DNA of 64,000 bases from Brevibacillus brevis (GCF_031583145.1 NZ_CP134050.1:3361501-3425500); one strand, 5' to 3'. Positions 8,364 through 17,227 are shown, counted from the stretch's first letter. Notes: a model not told the origin generated them from the sequence alone. Numbers and translations: made by a program.

Positions 8364-10594
8364 GTCCGCTCCCTCCCTTCTACCTGGAAGAATGGCGTCG
8401 GCAGTGTCAACCGAGGTGTTCCACTATGAGAAAAACGCAGCAAAACCGTCCCTCTGGGTGTAAGCGTGTCCTCCAGCTGTCCCTTGTCCAGCACCAGCTT
8501 TTCGCCCCGCCCCAGCGACGTCCACTTTCCGTATTTTTGCCGGAAAATTTCAATCTGGAACGGTCGAAACGAACTATGCTCCAGCGGTACGATCAATCGC
8601 TCGAGATCGAGTCGAGCGTCGTCCGCATTGAGTTCGAAGGTGATGCTTCCTCTGCCCAGCTCCCACAAATAGGCTGATTTGGCATCGACGTCACCTGAAG
8701 TTTCCTGAACAGAGACATCCAACAGTCCGTATGGATACGTGACAATCCCTTGCCCATCCGGCTTCAGCCGGATCGATTGATGAACCACGTTCCAATAATG
8801 TGCCTGGTGAGGTTCCTGCATAGTCAGGAGCTGCAGCGGTTCCGTGCTGATCCCCACGATGCGCACCTCGTGTCCGCGTCCGTATGACAAGACGTTCTCC
8901 TGCAGCTCCTTGATCCGCTCCTGTTCCGTCTCTCTTTTGCCCGATTCCGGCTGCCGTGGCATCAATAGCGGATCCAGCCTGACGTCCACCGACTTCTCCG
9001 CTCCTTTTGCCAGAGCCCCAAGCGGAATCCTCTGCAGGCCGATTTCGATGTATGCGGCATCCAGCGGGAAGCTCGTGCTGTTTTTTACGGTTCCCTGCAA
9101 GTGATCGCCCGTAACCGTCAGGTCAGCGGAGTACTGGCCCACATCTGTGAGCATGCCGAATCCGATGGCTTGCTTCGGCGTGAGGTAAGGAACGTTTTTA
9201 TAAGACAGAAGCGTATCATCCGCTGTGATCCCAGTCGGTTCGTAGTCGTTTCTGCCAGTAGTCAGCGGAAGCGCCACGAAAGAATGATTGACCTTGACGT
9301 CATACTGATCTTGATCGACGGCCAAAAAAGTAGAGGCCGTTCTCGTTTGGGCGAGCTGCTTATCGACAATTTTTACCTCGGAAACAGCGTAGCTGGCGCT
9401 TTCTTTGACCACGAGCGGTTTGCCAATGCCAATCGTGCCCAATGTCAGGAGAATCGCTGTACCGGGTATGATCCCCCATGCCCATTGGCGCTTATCTCTT
9501 CGCTTGAGGATGTAATACGTCAATGGAGCGATCAGCACCACATAACCTGTCCAAAGAACGACCATCCATAGCGGGGCAGGGGTATGCACGCCGGGAATTT
9601 GTTTGCTCAGCTCCAGAAAAGGCCGGGTCATCTGATCCCAGTACGTCTGGTCTTCCAAGACTTCCTGGGCCCCGTGCCTCATCAGCACCGTTTGCCAGAG
9701 CTGCGAATTGTATTGCCAGGACGCCAAGGGCTCAGCTGCCACGTCGTAATTGACGAAAAGCACGCGCCCTTGCCCCACCTCTTTGGACGTGAACAACGGC
9801 AGTTCCTGATTGTAGACGCCGATCTTCCCCTCAGGAATCGCTTTTTCCCCCGCGTACGGCCGCAGGGCATCCCTCAGCTCTACTTGACCGCTGTGTCCTG
9901 CTTGGACGGGCAACACATCCTTGAAAGTCTGTACGATCCCATCCTGGCCGGGACCTGCCGACAAAATCAATACGCCTCCCGTTTTGATCCACGCCTCAAT
10001 CGCGTGAACTTGCGATACGGAGAGCTGAGTCACTTGCCTGCTTCCCAGCGCGAGCACATCGAGGCTTTGATAGATCCATGATTCTTCCGGCAGCGCCTGT
10101 ACAGGCAGACTCTGGATCGAATACGTCGTACCTGGAGCGATCTGCGACTGCTGTTTCGCCAAAAAATGGTAGGCGCTGGGAGACTCGTGCAACACTCCGA
10201 TGGTTTTCCCATCCTTCGGGTAAGGCAGTCGAACCTTCTCCGTCTTCACGACTTGTCCATTTTCAGTCAGACGGATGAACCACTCGTCCATGAGAAGCTG
10301 TGTCGGCATGTCGAAGTGAAGAACCGCGCTCTTCCCCGACCCAAGCTCCACCTCCTGGCGCAGCGCGGAATCATGCGTGCCCCGAGCCGTCTTTTTTTTG
10401 GACATCTCGACAAATCCATGAAAAGGCTGCTCCTGTGCTGCCACGCTCACTTCCAAACGAGTCCACGCCTCGTATTTCATGATGCCGCCAAGCGGCACAT
10501 CCACGTTTATTTCTATGTTGCTCTCGGCCGAGACCGGCTGAACAGTTACCAGAAGCCAGGTCACAGCGAAAAGCAACATCCGTTTCCATCTCAT
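8357..10594 (-). CDS. Large membrane protein with amidotransferase-like ectodomain
   Basis: A 745-residue protein starting with a signal peptide (ending near SAE) and having two central membrane spans (about residues 342-364 and 372-391), so long N- and C-terminal parts face outside. The N-terminal half has a beta-sandwich followed by a segment (about 130-290) with GGVLILSAGPG, like the class I glutamine-amidotransferase fold seen in many membrane proteins beside NatA-type ABC systems; no catalytic triad is obvious. ATG at 10594 is chosen because GGAGGA lies 7 nt upstream; the earlier ATG overlaps the previous stop and lacks a site. It overlaps the ATPase gene by 7 nt. Confidence 0.75.
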   Translation of the reverse strand: MRWKRMLLFAVTWLLVTVQPVSAESNIEINVDVPLGGIMKYEAWTRLEVSVAAQEQPFHGFVEMSKKKTARGTHDSALRQEVELGSGKSAVLHFDMPTQLLMDEWFIRLTENGQVVKTEKVRLPYPKDGKTIGVLHESPSAYHFLAKQQSQIAPGTTYSIQSLPVQALPEESWIYQSLDVLALGSRQVTQLSVSQVHAIEAWIKTGGVLILSAGPGQDGIVQTFKDVLPVQAGHSGQVELRDALRPYAGEKAIPEGKIGVYNQELPLFTSKEVGQGRVLFVNYDVAAEPLASWQYNSQLWQTVLMRHGAQEVLEDQTYWDQMTRPFLELSKQIPGVHTPAPLWMVVLWTGYVVLIAPLTYYILKRRDKRQWAWGIIPGTAILLTLGTIGIGKPLVVKESASYAVSEVKIVDKQLAQTRTASTFLAVDQDQYDVKVNHSFVALPLTTGRNDYEPTGITADDTLLSYKNVPYLTPKQAIGFGMLTDVGQYSADLTVTGDHLQGTVKNSTSFPLDAAYIEIGLQRIPLGALAKGAEKSVDVRLDPLLMPRQPESGKRETEQERIKELQENVLSYGRGHEVRIVGISTEPLQLLTMQEPHQAHYWNVVHQSIRLKPDGQGIVTYPYGLLDVSVQETSGDVDAKSAYLWELGRGSITFELNADDARLDLERLIVPLEHSSFRPFQIEIFRQKYGKWTSLGRGEKLVLDKGQLEDTLTPRGTVLLRFSHSGTPRLTLPTPFFQVEGRERTW

Positions 10595-10611
10595 GCTTGT
10601 TCCTCCGCTCA

Positions 10612-11685
10612 TTATCGTGACGCCAAGGAAATGACCAATGAATCCGGCTGTCTGTCATGATGGACCAGGAGCAGTTGCGTGCCATCAGACGCCCAGTTTC
10701 CACGTACAATCTGATCGTCCGTCGGGCTCATCAAATCGCGTTCCTTTACCGCCACCAGACGATCTTCGTCCAGCTCAGCTTCCGCCAGATGCCCGTTTGG
10801 CGTCGTATACGTAAGGTTCGAATCGCTGCTCCACGATGGCCAGGACCCTTTTCCCAAGACTTTCATTTTTCCTGTCCGAAGCTCCAGGATCTGCACGTTC
10901 CCCTCCTTGGTGAACGCGAGGAATCGGCCGCTCGGCGACCACGCCGGCTGCGAGCCTTCCGCCATCTTCCACTCCTGAAAAGAGACGGTGCTGCTCATCC
11001 AGATCTCCTCCACCCCGTTTTTGATCCGGGTGTAAGCGACGGTGTCATCGGTTGGCGACCATGTCGGAGAGCGGTACATAACCCCTTGCTCCTCTTTGAG
11101 CAGCCGGCTGCTGCTCGTACCCGTCTGATCGGGGATATCCACGATCCAGATGCGCGACTGCTGAGCCGTTTGCTCCACCACAGCGACCTGCTTGGAATGG
11201 TTGGCCCAGGCGAGGGCTTTATACTCCCCCTTGGTAGGCGGCAGCGCGATGGACAACGGCTTTTTCTCTTCCAGGGAAAGCGTTCGGATGACGGACTGGG
11301 GAGCCAGGTACGCTACCGTATTGCCTGTGGAATCGATGTCGACCTGTTCTTCCGTGGCATGGGCCGGCAGTGCCAGCAATCCCTTCGCTTCGACCGTCAG
11401 CACGTCCTTTTGCAGGCAAACCAAGCTGCCGGCGACCACAACCGCGGCCACGGCGGCGACAACGATACGCGCCCATTTTTTTCGTTTGCTTTGAGGGGCG
11501 ATGCCATCCATCTTCCTGTTCTGCAGCTCCAGCTCACTCATGCGTTGGAGCAGCTGCTTTTTCAGATCCGCCTTGAGCTGGTAGTTTACCGGGACAGCCC
11601 GCCGCATGTGCTGCAAGTGGCTCAAGAGCGACACGATCGTCTGCTCTTCCGGGTGGTCGTGGGGGTATTGATCCTCCTCTTTCAT
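10612..11685 (-). CDS. Membrane-anchored TolB/PD40-like beta-propeller protein, probable anti-sigma factor
   Basis: A 357-residue protein. The first 70 residues are soluble, hydrophilic and helical, as in anti-sigma regulators. One transmembrane helix follows (about 72-91, VVVAAVAAVVVAG). The extracytoplasmic part contains repeated WSPxxDxVAY and WSPSGRFLAF units, the pattern of TolB/PD40 propeller blades. The start overlaps the end of the ECF sigma gene by 4 nt (ATGA). That coupling and the one-helix topology make it the likely anti-sigma factor; no zinc-binding HxxxCxxC motif is present, so it would be a non-classical one. Confidence 0.75.
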   Translation of the reverse strand: MKEEDQYPHDHPEEQTIVSLLSHLQHMRRAVPVNYQLKADLKKQLLQRMSELELQNRKMDGIAPQSKRKKWARIVVAAVAAVVVAGSLVCLQKDVLTVEAKGLLALPAHATEEQVDIDSTGNTVAYLAPQSVIRTLSLEEKKPLSIALPPTKGEYKALAWANHSKQVAVVEQTAQQSRIWIVDIPDQTGTSSSRLLKEEQGVMYRSPTWSPTDDTVAYTRIKNGVEEIWMSSTVSFQEWKMAEGSQPAWSPSGRFLAFTKEGNVQILELRTGKMKVLGKGSWPSWSSDSNLTYTTPNGHLAEAELDEDRLVAVKERDLMSPTDDQIVRGNWASDGTQLLLVHHDRQPDSLVISLASR

Positions 11686-12245
11686 TCGGATCCCCCCTTC
11701 TCGTACATCTTTTGCAGTTTTTGCAATCCACGGTATGAGATCATCTTTATACTCGACTCCGTTTTGCCCAAAACTTCGGCCACCTGACTGATTTTGAGAT
11801 CGGCAAAGTAGCGGAGCATCAGAACGTCTTTCTGATCCTGGGACAACAAATCGAGCCGGTCACGAAGCAGGCGAATTTCTTCCTTCGTCAACGCCTGCCT
11901 CTCCGGCTGCCACGTGTCGTCCGGTTCTGCTCCCAGCAAATCTTCCTGATCTACCGGCACTTCCCTGTTCTTCCGCACGAAATCGACATACGTATTGTGC
12001 GCGATGCGAAAGATCCAGGAAGCGAACGGACTTGTTCGACTGTATTGTTCAAATTTTTCCAGCGCTTTTAAAAATACCACTGTGGTCAAATCGTCTGCAT
12101 CCCACGTATTTTGAACACGGCATCGCAAATAACGGTTGACCCGGTCAAAATACTCGTCATACAGTTCGGTAAACGGACGCGATTCGTAATAGTCCCCACT
12201 CGATTGGGCCGATGGTTGCGCGGAACGCTCGATTGCCATTCCCAC
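11682..12245 (-). CDS. ECF-type RNA polymerase sigma factor
   Basis: A 187-residue sigma-70 family member with only regions 2 and 4. Region 2 (about 25-95) includes YDEYFDRVNRYLRCR and ASWIFRIAHNTYVDFVRK. Region 4 (about 130-180) includes LSQDQKDVLMLRYFADLKI and the helix-turn-helix VAEVLGKTESSIKMISYRG. GTG at 12245 has GGAGG about 9 nt upstream; an in-frame ATG two codons later is possible. It heads the operon containing the probable anti-sigma protein and the ABC exporter. An inverted repeat at 12290-12316 just upstream may be a control site. Confidence 0.92.
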   Translation of the reverse strand: MGMAIERSAQPSAQSSGDYYESRPFTELYDEYFDRVNRYLRCRVQNTWDADDLTTVVFLKALEKFEQYSRTSPFASWIFRIAHNTYVDFVRKNREVPVDQEDLLGAEPDDTWQPERQALTKEEIRLLRDRLDLLSQDQKDVLMLRYFADLKISQVAEVLGKTESSIKMISYRGLQKLQKMYEKGGSE

Positions 12246-12289
12246 TATCGTTTTCCTCCAGCCTGACTGCCCAGATCTCTTACTCGATC

Positions 12290-12316
12290 GAACCAGCAGT
12301 TTAGACAGTCTGGTTC
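12290..12316. repeat. Inverted repeat upstream of the ECF sigma gene
   Basis: Perfect 7-bp arms GAACCAG (12290-12296) and CTGGTTC (12310-12316) are separated by 13 nt. It sits 45-71 bp before the sigma start, where a promoter or operator is expected. No T-run follows, so it is not a normal terminator. Confidence 0.5.
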
Positions 12317-12382
12317 TACTCTAACTAAGTACTACGATTGGAACTGGAAGAAAGTAACGCTTTTTTGGGAAAATGGTTCCAT

Positions 12383-13540
12383 TTATTTTCCGAGCGCCCG
12401 ATCCAGTTCCGCGATAATGTCTGCCGCCGACTCGATTCCTACAGACAAACGGACCAAACCCATGGTAATGCCGGTCGCTTGCCTTTGCTCCTCTGTAAAC
12501 GCGCGGTGCGACGTGGTCACCGGGTGCGAGACACTCGTTTCCACTCCTGCCAGCGAAGGCGCGAATTTGATCCATTGCAGTTTGCGATAAAAGTCGTAGA
12601 TGGCCTTCTCGTCCACCAGTGTAAACGAGACCATCGCCCCCTGCTTTGGACGACAGAAAAACGAAGTCGCTTCCTTAGCGGGATAGTATACCGTGCCGAC
12701 AGCCGGGTGCTGCGAAAGGAAATCGGCGACCTCCCTTGCGTTGTCACATTGCCTGTCCATCCGCAGCGCAAGTGTTTTCAAACCGCGCGAGGTGAGCCAT
12801 GCTTCAAACGGACTGAGTGACGCGCCGTAGTTGACGACAATTTCTCGCGCTCTCCCGATCAGTTCGGACGCTCCCACGAGCACCCCGGCAGTCACATCGC
12901 TGTGCCCGCCTATGTATTTCGTCGCGCTGTGCACGACCAGATCGGCGCCGAGCGTGACCGGCTGCACGAGGTAAGGCGTCGCGAACGTATTGTCTACCAT
13001 CACCTTGAGCCCGAGCTCTTTCGCTTCCCGGATCCAATATGGCATGTCTGCGACGGTCAAGAGCGGATTCGTGATGGTTTCCATGAAAAACAGCTTCGTC
13101 GTCGGCCTCACATGGTCCGCGAGAGTACGCAGCTCTTGCAAGTTGACGCACTCCAGATCGATCCGGAAGCGGGAAAGCTCCTTGTGCAGCAAGGCGTAGG
13201 TGCCGCCGTAAATCTCGTGGGAGGCCAGGACATGGTCTCCCGGTTCCAGCACAGCGAGGAGTCCAGCCATGATGGCGCCCATTCCGGACGCAGCGCTTAC
13301 TCCCGCTTCCGCCCCTTCCAGAGCTGCGATGGCATCGGAAAGCTCAGCCTGATTGGGATTACCGTTTCGCGTATACAGGTACTCCCCTTCTCCGGCATAA
13401 AACTGTTCAACTTCTTCCAATCCTGGAAAGGCAAAGACGGACGTTTGGTAAATCGGAGTCGACTTGCTCGCCACCTGGCGCAGAGGCTGATGGCCGATAT
13501 GAACGGTTTTCGTCTCGAATCTCTCTCCCACGCTGATCAC
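12383..13540 (-). CDS. Cystathionine gamma-synthase/lyase family PLP enzyme
   Basis: A 385-residue enzyme of the Cys/Met metabolism PLP family, which adds or removes sulfur-bearing side chains in cysteine and methionine metabolism. SATKYIGGHSD places the PLP-binding lysine at residue 208. YTRNGNPNQ near residue 56 and ASGMGAI near 85 are further family motifs, and length is typical. From sequence alone I cannot separate cystathionine gamma-synthase, gamma-lyase, O-acetylhomoserine sulfhydrylase or methionine gamma-lyase. GTG start at 13540 with AAAGG 5 nt upstream. It appears monocistronic; I saw no S-box or T-box leader. Confidence 0.85.
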   Translation of the reverse strand: MISVGERFETKTVHIGHQPLRQVASKSTPIYQTSVFAFPGLEEVEQFYAGEGEYLYTRNGNPNQAELSDAIAALEGAEAGVSAASGMGAIMAGLLAVLEPGDHVLASHEIYGGTYALLHKELSRFRIDLECVNLQELRTLADHVRPTTKLFFMETITNPLLTVADMPYWIREAKELGLKVMVDNTFATPYLVQPVTLGADLVVHSATKYIGGHSDVTAGVLVGASELIGRAREIVVNYGASLSPFEAWLTSRGLKTLALRMDRQCDNAREVADFLSQHPAVGTVYYPAKEATSFFCRPKQGAMVSFTLVDEKAIYDFYRKLQWIKFAPSLAGVETSVSHPVTTSHRAFTEEQRQATGITMGLVRLSVGIESAADIIAELDRALGK

Positions 13541-13592
13541 CCCAACCTTTTTCTACCATCATAGCACGCTCAAAGCGACAGCGACTAGTGGA

Positions 13593-13623
13593 TTGGCATT
13601 CCGCCAGTGACTTGTGCTATAAT
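13593..13623 (+). promoter_or_regulatory. Promoter of the cyclophilin lipoprotein gene
   Basis: A perfect TATAAT (13618-13623) preceded by TG and one base gives an extended -10. A TTGGCA box at 13593-13598 is 19 nt upstream. The start codon is about 50 nt downstream. Confidence 0.6.
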
Positions 13624-13671
13624 CCGAACCGAACTCCCCTTTTTGGGAAGAAGCTAAGGAAGGTGCTTGAG

Positions 13672-14370
13672 ATGAAGAGACTGATACCTACTATTTTCGC
13701 TTGTCTGACAGCTTTTGCATTGGTTGCAGGCTGCTCCAGCGGCGGCAACGAGACGGCTCCACCAACTCAGCCTACGGCTCCCGCTGAAAAGCCCGCATCC
13801 AAAGAGCCTGCTCAACCGCCTGGTCCTACTGGCGCGAAAAAATATGAGAAAGCGCCAGCCATGCAAATTGACAAATCGAAATCGTATCAAGCGAAAATAT
13901 CGACAACAATGGGTGACATCACGGTAGAACTGTTCGCGAAGGATGCGCCGATCGCAGTGAATAACTTCGTGTTCCTCGCGAAGGACAAGTTCTATGACGG
14001 CATTACGTTCCACCGCGTCATCAAAGACTTCATGATTCAGACTGGCGATCCGCTTGGCAGCGGTATTGGCGGGCCTGGCTATACGTTCGAGGACGAGCTG
14101 AACAACGGTCACAAGTACGAAGTGGGCGTCGTCGCCATGGCAAATGCCGGTCCCAACACCAACGGAAGCCAATTCTTCATCGGATCCGGTAAAGATGTGG
14201 AAGGTCTGAAAAATTCCCCGAACTACACAATCTTTGGGAAAGTGGTCGGAGGAATGGATGTCGTGCAAAAGATTGCCAGCACCAAAGTGAAGAAGAATCC
14301 GCAAACCAGCGAAATGAGCGTTCCGGAGCAGACGATCAAAATCAACACCATCACCATTACCGAAAAGTAA
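13672..14370 (+). CDS. Secreted lipoprotein peptidyl-prolyl cis-trans isomerase (cyclophilin type)
   Basis: A 232-residue lipoprotein. The first 20 residues form a signal sequence ending in the lipobox LVAGC (Cys20), so the protein is anchored on the outer face of the membrane. A Pro/Ala/Lys-rich linker (about 22-65) leads to a cyclophilin domain (about 75-230) with TFHRVIKDFMIQTGDPLGSG, GVVAMANAGPNTNGSQFFI and FGKVVGGMDVV, including the catalytic Arg of FHRV. It should assist folding of secreted proteins by isomerising prolyl bonds. ATG at 13672 is chosen because AAGGAAGG precedes it and the signal peptide begins there. Confidence 0.93.
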   Translation: MKRLIPTIFACLTAFALVAGCSSGGNETAPPTQPTAPAEKPASKEPAQPPGPTGAKKYEKAPAMQIDKSKSYQAKISTTMGDITVELFAKDAPIAVNNFVFLAKDKFYDGITFHRVIKDFMIQTGDPLGSGIGGPGYTFEDELNNGHKYEVGVVAMANAGPNTNGSQFFIGSGKDVEGLKNSPNYTIFGKVVGGMDVVQKIASTKVKKNPQTSEMSVPEQTIKINTITITEK

Positions 14371-14378
14371 TGCCCACG

Positions 14379-14420
14379 AGAAACACCACTGCATGTTCTG
14401 CAGTGGTGTTTCTTATTTAG
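14379..14420. terminator. Terminator after the cyclophilin gene
   Basis: A 13-bp perfect stem (arms 14381-14393 and 14399-14411, TGTTC loop) followed by TCTTATTT. It is close to symmetric and could act in both directions. Confidence 0.85.
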
Positions 14421-14565
14421 TCCGATCTACTCTCTTGCAGGAACGATAAATAGTTCCGTGGAACCAATTTCCTCTTGCGCCACCCGGACAATGCCGATAG
14501 ACTTGCTAAAGACCCGATTCGCTTCCGCAGATTGACGCAAAGAGCGAAAAGGAGTGGTTCCTGTC

Positions 14566-15195
14566 GTGATGACACGAGAAGCGCGCATGCGCCTTTTTTT
14601 CTGGTTGAACAGCTTTGGTTTGATGTTACTATGCCTCTTCGTCACACCGACAAGCGCTACGGCGCCTCATTCCAACGAAGCAACGCCTATTCCTACCTCT
14701 AAGCCAGTCCCCCTTGGCCCAGTTGTTCAAACGGAAGCAAAAGAAAAACCGAAAACCATACATTCAACCGCTGTCCGCAAGTCCGTTTCGGTTAGCCGAG
14801 ACGAGCGGCGAAAAGTGATACGCAATGGCAGAGTAAAAGTATCCGAGCGGGATATGGAACTGCTTGCCCGGCTAGTTTACGCGGAAGGCCGGGGTGAACC
14901 GTATGAGGGACAAGTGGCAATTGCCGCTGTTGTATTGAATCGGGTAGCGTCTCCTCAGTTCCCGGACACGGTTTCCGAAGTCATATTTGCCCGGAATGCC
15001 TTCTCACCGGTACAGAACGGCAAACTATCCCACAAGTCCAACGAAAGTACCCGCAAAGCCGTGCGGGATGCTGTGAATGGAATGGACCCGACAAATGGTT
15101 CCCTTTATTTTTTTAATCCGAAGACAGCCACTTCCGATTGGATCTTGTCCAGACAAAAAACGGTCGCGATCGGGCATCATCAGTTCGCCAATTAG
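14566..15195 (+). CDS. SleB/CwlJ-type cell wall hydrolase
   Basis: A secreted protein of about 209 residues. A hydrophobic signal/anchor (about 8-25) is followed by a low-complexity linker (25-85) and a Hydrolase_2 domain (about 95-209) with the catalytic-site segment RLVYAEGRGEPYEGQVAIA, then VVLNRV and WILSRQ...HHQFAN at the C-terminus. Enzymes of this family are lytic transglycosylases, many acting on spore cortex during germination. It lacks the N-terminal peptidoglycan-binding domain of full SleB. GTG 14566 (AAGGAG 11 nt upstream) or the next ATG are both possible starts. Confidence 0.85.
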   Translation: MMTREARMRLFFWLNSFGLMLLCLFVTPTSATAPHSNEATPIPTSKPVPLGPVVQTEAKEKPKTIHSTAVRKSVSVSRDERRKVIRNGRVKVSERDMELLARLVYAEGRGEPYEGQVAIAAVVLNRVASPQFPDTVSEVIFARNAFSPVQNGKLSHKSNESTRKAVRDAVNGMDPTNGSLYFFNPKTATSDWILSRQKTVAIGHHQFAN

Positions 15196-15522
15196 CGCTA
15201 GCAAAGCTGGTCGAACAAGAGAGAACGGGATGTTGAATCAGTGGACCATGCCAAGAAGATCGCAATCAGTGCGTGCAGAAAAATTTAATAATACTTTATT
15301 TTTATTTTATCTGCATTTTACTATTGTTTGCTATCTTAGTCATCGTAAGCACTTTTTCAACGCATTGAGAAAAAGTCCGATATTCATTTTGAATGACTTC
15401 TCCGTGCAAGCACGACTACCGTACTTGCCTGATCTAGTTGGCTTTCTGGCCTGTTTTGGGTGAGAGCAAAACGGACCTTAGCGAAAGCCGATCGGTATTT
15501 TTCTCAATCGCCCCCAATACTT
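15196..15522. other. Intergenic stretch with AT-rich patch
   Basis: About 330 bp after the cell wall hydrolase. It contains an AT-rich run (about 15280-15335) and an ACTTTTTC/GAAAAAGT inverted repeat (about 15349-15376). A 77-codon plus-strand frame starting near 15230 is unlike any family I know and is not called. The strong terminator at 15523-15555 suggests that the hydrolase mRNA reads through this stretch. Confidence 0.4.
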
Positions 15523-15555
15523 AGGCCTTCCCATTATGGGAAGGCCTCTTTTTTG
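15523..15555 (+). terminator. Plus-strand rho-independent terminator
   Basis: A perfect 10-bp stem AGGCCTTCCC/GGGAAGGCCT with an ATTAT loop, followed by CTTTTTTG. It ends plus-strand transcription converging on the acetyltransferase gene. Confidence 0.9.
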
Positions 15556-15564
15556 CCTGGAGCT

Positions 15565-16032
15565 TCAAACCAGCTGCTTTCTCATATATGCCGTCGGTAT
15601 TCCCTGCGTGCCGGAGCGCTCGACGATTTCCTGCTTCACGATTTGAAACCCCGCTTTTTGATACAGCCTCACATTCCTTTCCATTTCCATGCGAACGCGG
15701 CACGTCAACGCCCTTTTCCCACGCTCGAGGGCCTGCTGCTCCAGCCAGGCGAGAAGCGTCCGTCCGATTCCTTGTCCCTGAGCATCAGGGCTTACGGACA
15801 GTCGAAAAAAGTACAGGGCCTCTTCTTCCCAATGAAAACGCACCATCCCGACTGCTCGTCCTTCGACGGTCGCGACAGCTGCCTGCTCTTCTCCCGATTC
15901 CAGCTTCCCAGCTACCAGCTCTTCCGTTTCCAGAAGAGCGCTGGATGGCGGCTGCGTGTTGCGAAAAGCGGCGTGCATCAGCGAAGTAAGGATGGGGGCA
16001 TCATTTTTGCCAGCTTCTCGAATGTCTGTCAT
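15565..16032 (-). CDS. GNAT family N-acetyltransferase
   Basis: A 155-residue acetyl-CoA dependent acyltransferase. The acetyl-CoA loop is VSPDAQGQGIGRTLL (motif A, about 80-95), followed by the motif B region NVRLYQKAGFQ. Length is normal for a single-domain GNAT. Substrate unknown. ATG at 16032 is preferred because AAGAGG is 8 nt upstream; an in-frame GTG three codons earlier overlaps that site. It lies 18 nt downstream of an SDR oxidoreductase gene in the same orientation, so the two are probably co-transcribed. Confidence 0.85.
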   Translation of the reverse strand: MTDIREAGKNDAPILTSLMHAAFRNTQPPSSALLETEELVAGKLESGEEQAAVATVEGRAVGMVRFHWEEEALYFFRLSVSPDAQGQGIGRTLLAWLEQQALERGKRALTCRVRMEMERNVRLYQKAGFQIVKQEIVERSGTQGIPTAYMRKQLV

Positions 16033-16050
16033 GTCTTTCACCTCTTGCTG

Positions 16051-16815
16051 CTAAAATCCGTATACAGACATACCGCCGTCCACCGCGATGGTCTGTCCGG
16101 TGATGTACGCTGCCGCATCGGAAGACAGGAAAATAGCAGGTCCTACCAAGTCCTCGACATCGCCGATTCGACCGCTAGGCGTGCGCTGTAAAATTTCCTG
16201 CAAATACGCCTCGTCGCTTAGCAATGCTTCCGTCAAGGGGGTACGGAAATACCAGGGAGCGATCGCATTGATGTTAACCCCGAATTTGCTCCATTCCAGC
16301 GCAAGCACACGAGTCATCTGAATGACTCCCGCCTTGCTGGAACCATACGCCACTCCCGTCCGCATCGCGACCTGTCCTGCCACGGAGGCGATGTTCACGA
16401 TTCGGCCGTAGAGCTGCTCGCACATGATTTTACCGGCCGCCTGGCTCATGAAAAAGGTCGCTTTCAAGTTCAGATCCACGACGCGGTCCCAGTCTTCCTC
16501 CGTCACCTCATGCGCCTTTTTGCGCAGGTTCATCCCTGCATTATTCACCAAAATATGCAGGCCTCCCAACGCTTCCACTGTTTGGGAAACCACTTTATCA
16601 GCCGCCTCGGCTTCCGTCAAATCAGCGGCAATCGCGTGCGCTTTTCCGCCGTTTGCCTCGATCGTCTCTACGATCTCGTGCAAATCCGTCTCTGTGCGCG
16701 CCACTACGGCTACCTGGGCACCTGCCTCTGCAAGCCCCAATGCCAGCGCTTTTCCGATTCCTCTCCCTGCTCCTGTTACAATGGCTGTTTTTCCACTCAG
16801 ATCAAAACGAGTCAT
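16051..16815 (-). CDS. Short-chain dehydrogenase/reductase (FabG/gluconate dehydrogenase type)
   Basis: A 254-residue classical SDR using NAD(P). The cofactor motif is TGAGRGIG (14-21), NNAG is at 91-94, and the catalytic triad is Ser144, Tyr157 and Lys161 (YGSSK). The C-terminal ITGQTIAVDGGMSVYGF matches the 3-ketoacyl reductase/gluconate 5-dehydrogenase branch. Substrate cannot be assigned. A good site (AAAGGGG) precedes the ATG. Probably in an operon with the acetyltransferase downstream. Confidence 0.88.
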   Translation of the reverse strand: MTRFDLSGKTAIVTGAGRGIGKALALGLAEAGAQVAVVARTETDLHEIVETIEANGGKAHAIAADLTEAEAADKVVSQTVEALGGLHILVNNAGMNLRKKAHEVTEEDWDRVVDLNLKATFFMSQAAGKIMCEQLYGRIVNIASVAGQVAMRTGVAYGSSKAGVIQMTRVLALEWSKFGVNINAIAPWYFRTPLTEALLSDEAYLQEILQRTPSGRIGDVEDLVGPAIFLSSDAAAYITGQTIAVDGGMSVYGF

Positions 16816-16915
16816 GTTTTCCAGTCCCCTTTCTGTCCCCTAGATCATTCGGCATCCATCGCCATTTCCCTTGTCTTTTGTTACAATATTCGTGTCAGGA
16901 AGGGAGGCATGTAAC

Positions 16916-17227
16916 GTGCGTTTGTACAGTCAAATGACACTAGCCGAATTACAGGAAGAGATGGAACGTCTCCGCCTGCAGGCAGAAGAAAAAAAGAAGG
17001 CAGGGGACGAGTCCCAATTCGCCATTCTTCAGCAAAAATACTTTATGGCCAAGTCGTATTACCTCGGTACGGATGAGTTTCGCATCGGGGGTACATACAG
17101 CGTTGCTGACCATGATGAACCGTTTACGATCGACTATTTTAACGGCGTCTTTGCGTGGGGGCGTTTTCCCTCTTCCACTGAACCGACCGGTTTTCCCGTC
17201 GGCATGCTGGAGGACTGGTTCGGTTAA
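16916..17227 (+). CDS. yfhH: YfhH family protein (DUF1811)
   Basis: A 103-residue protein with an N-terminal coiled helix (LAELQEEMERLRLQAEEKKK) and a C-terminal small beta domain (FRIGGTYSVADHDEPFTIDY, then FAWGRFPSS). This matches the Bacillales YfhH/DUF1811 family; function is not settled. GTG at 16916 is chosen because GGGAGG is 8 nt upstream. An extended -10 (TGTTACAAT, ending at 16887) lies about 30 nt upstream. Confidence 0.8.
   Translation: MRLYSQMTLAELQEEMERLRLQAEEKKKAGDESQFAILQQKYFMAKSYYLGTDEFRIGGTYSVADHDEPFTIDYFNGVFAWGRFPSSTEPTGFPVGMLEDWFG

Noticed and set aside
13541-13600. S-box or T-box leader for the cystathionine-type gene
   Set aside because: Fewer than 80 bp separate it from the divergent promoter and none of the conserved SAM or tRNA-binding elements are present.
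15230-15463. A 77-codon plus-strand frame after the cell wall hydrolase
   Set aside because: Weak ribosome site, AT-rich, and no protein-like pattern; treated as part of a long 3' UTR or intergenic DNA.
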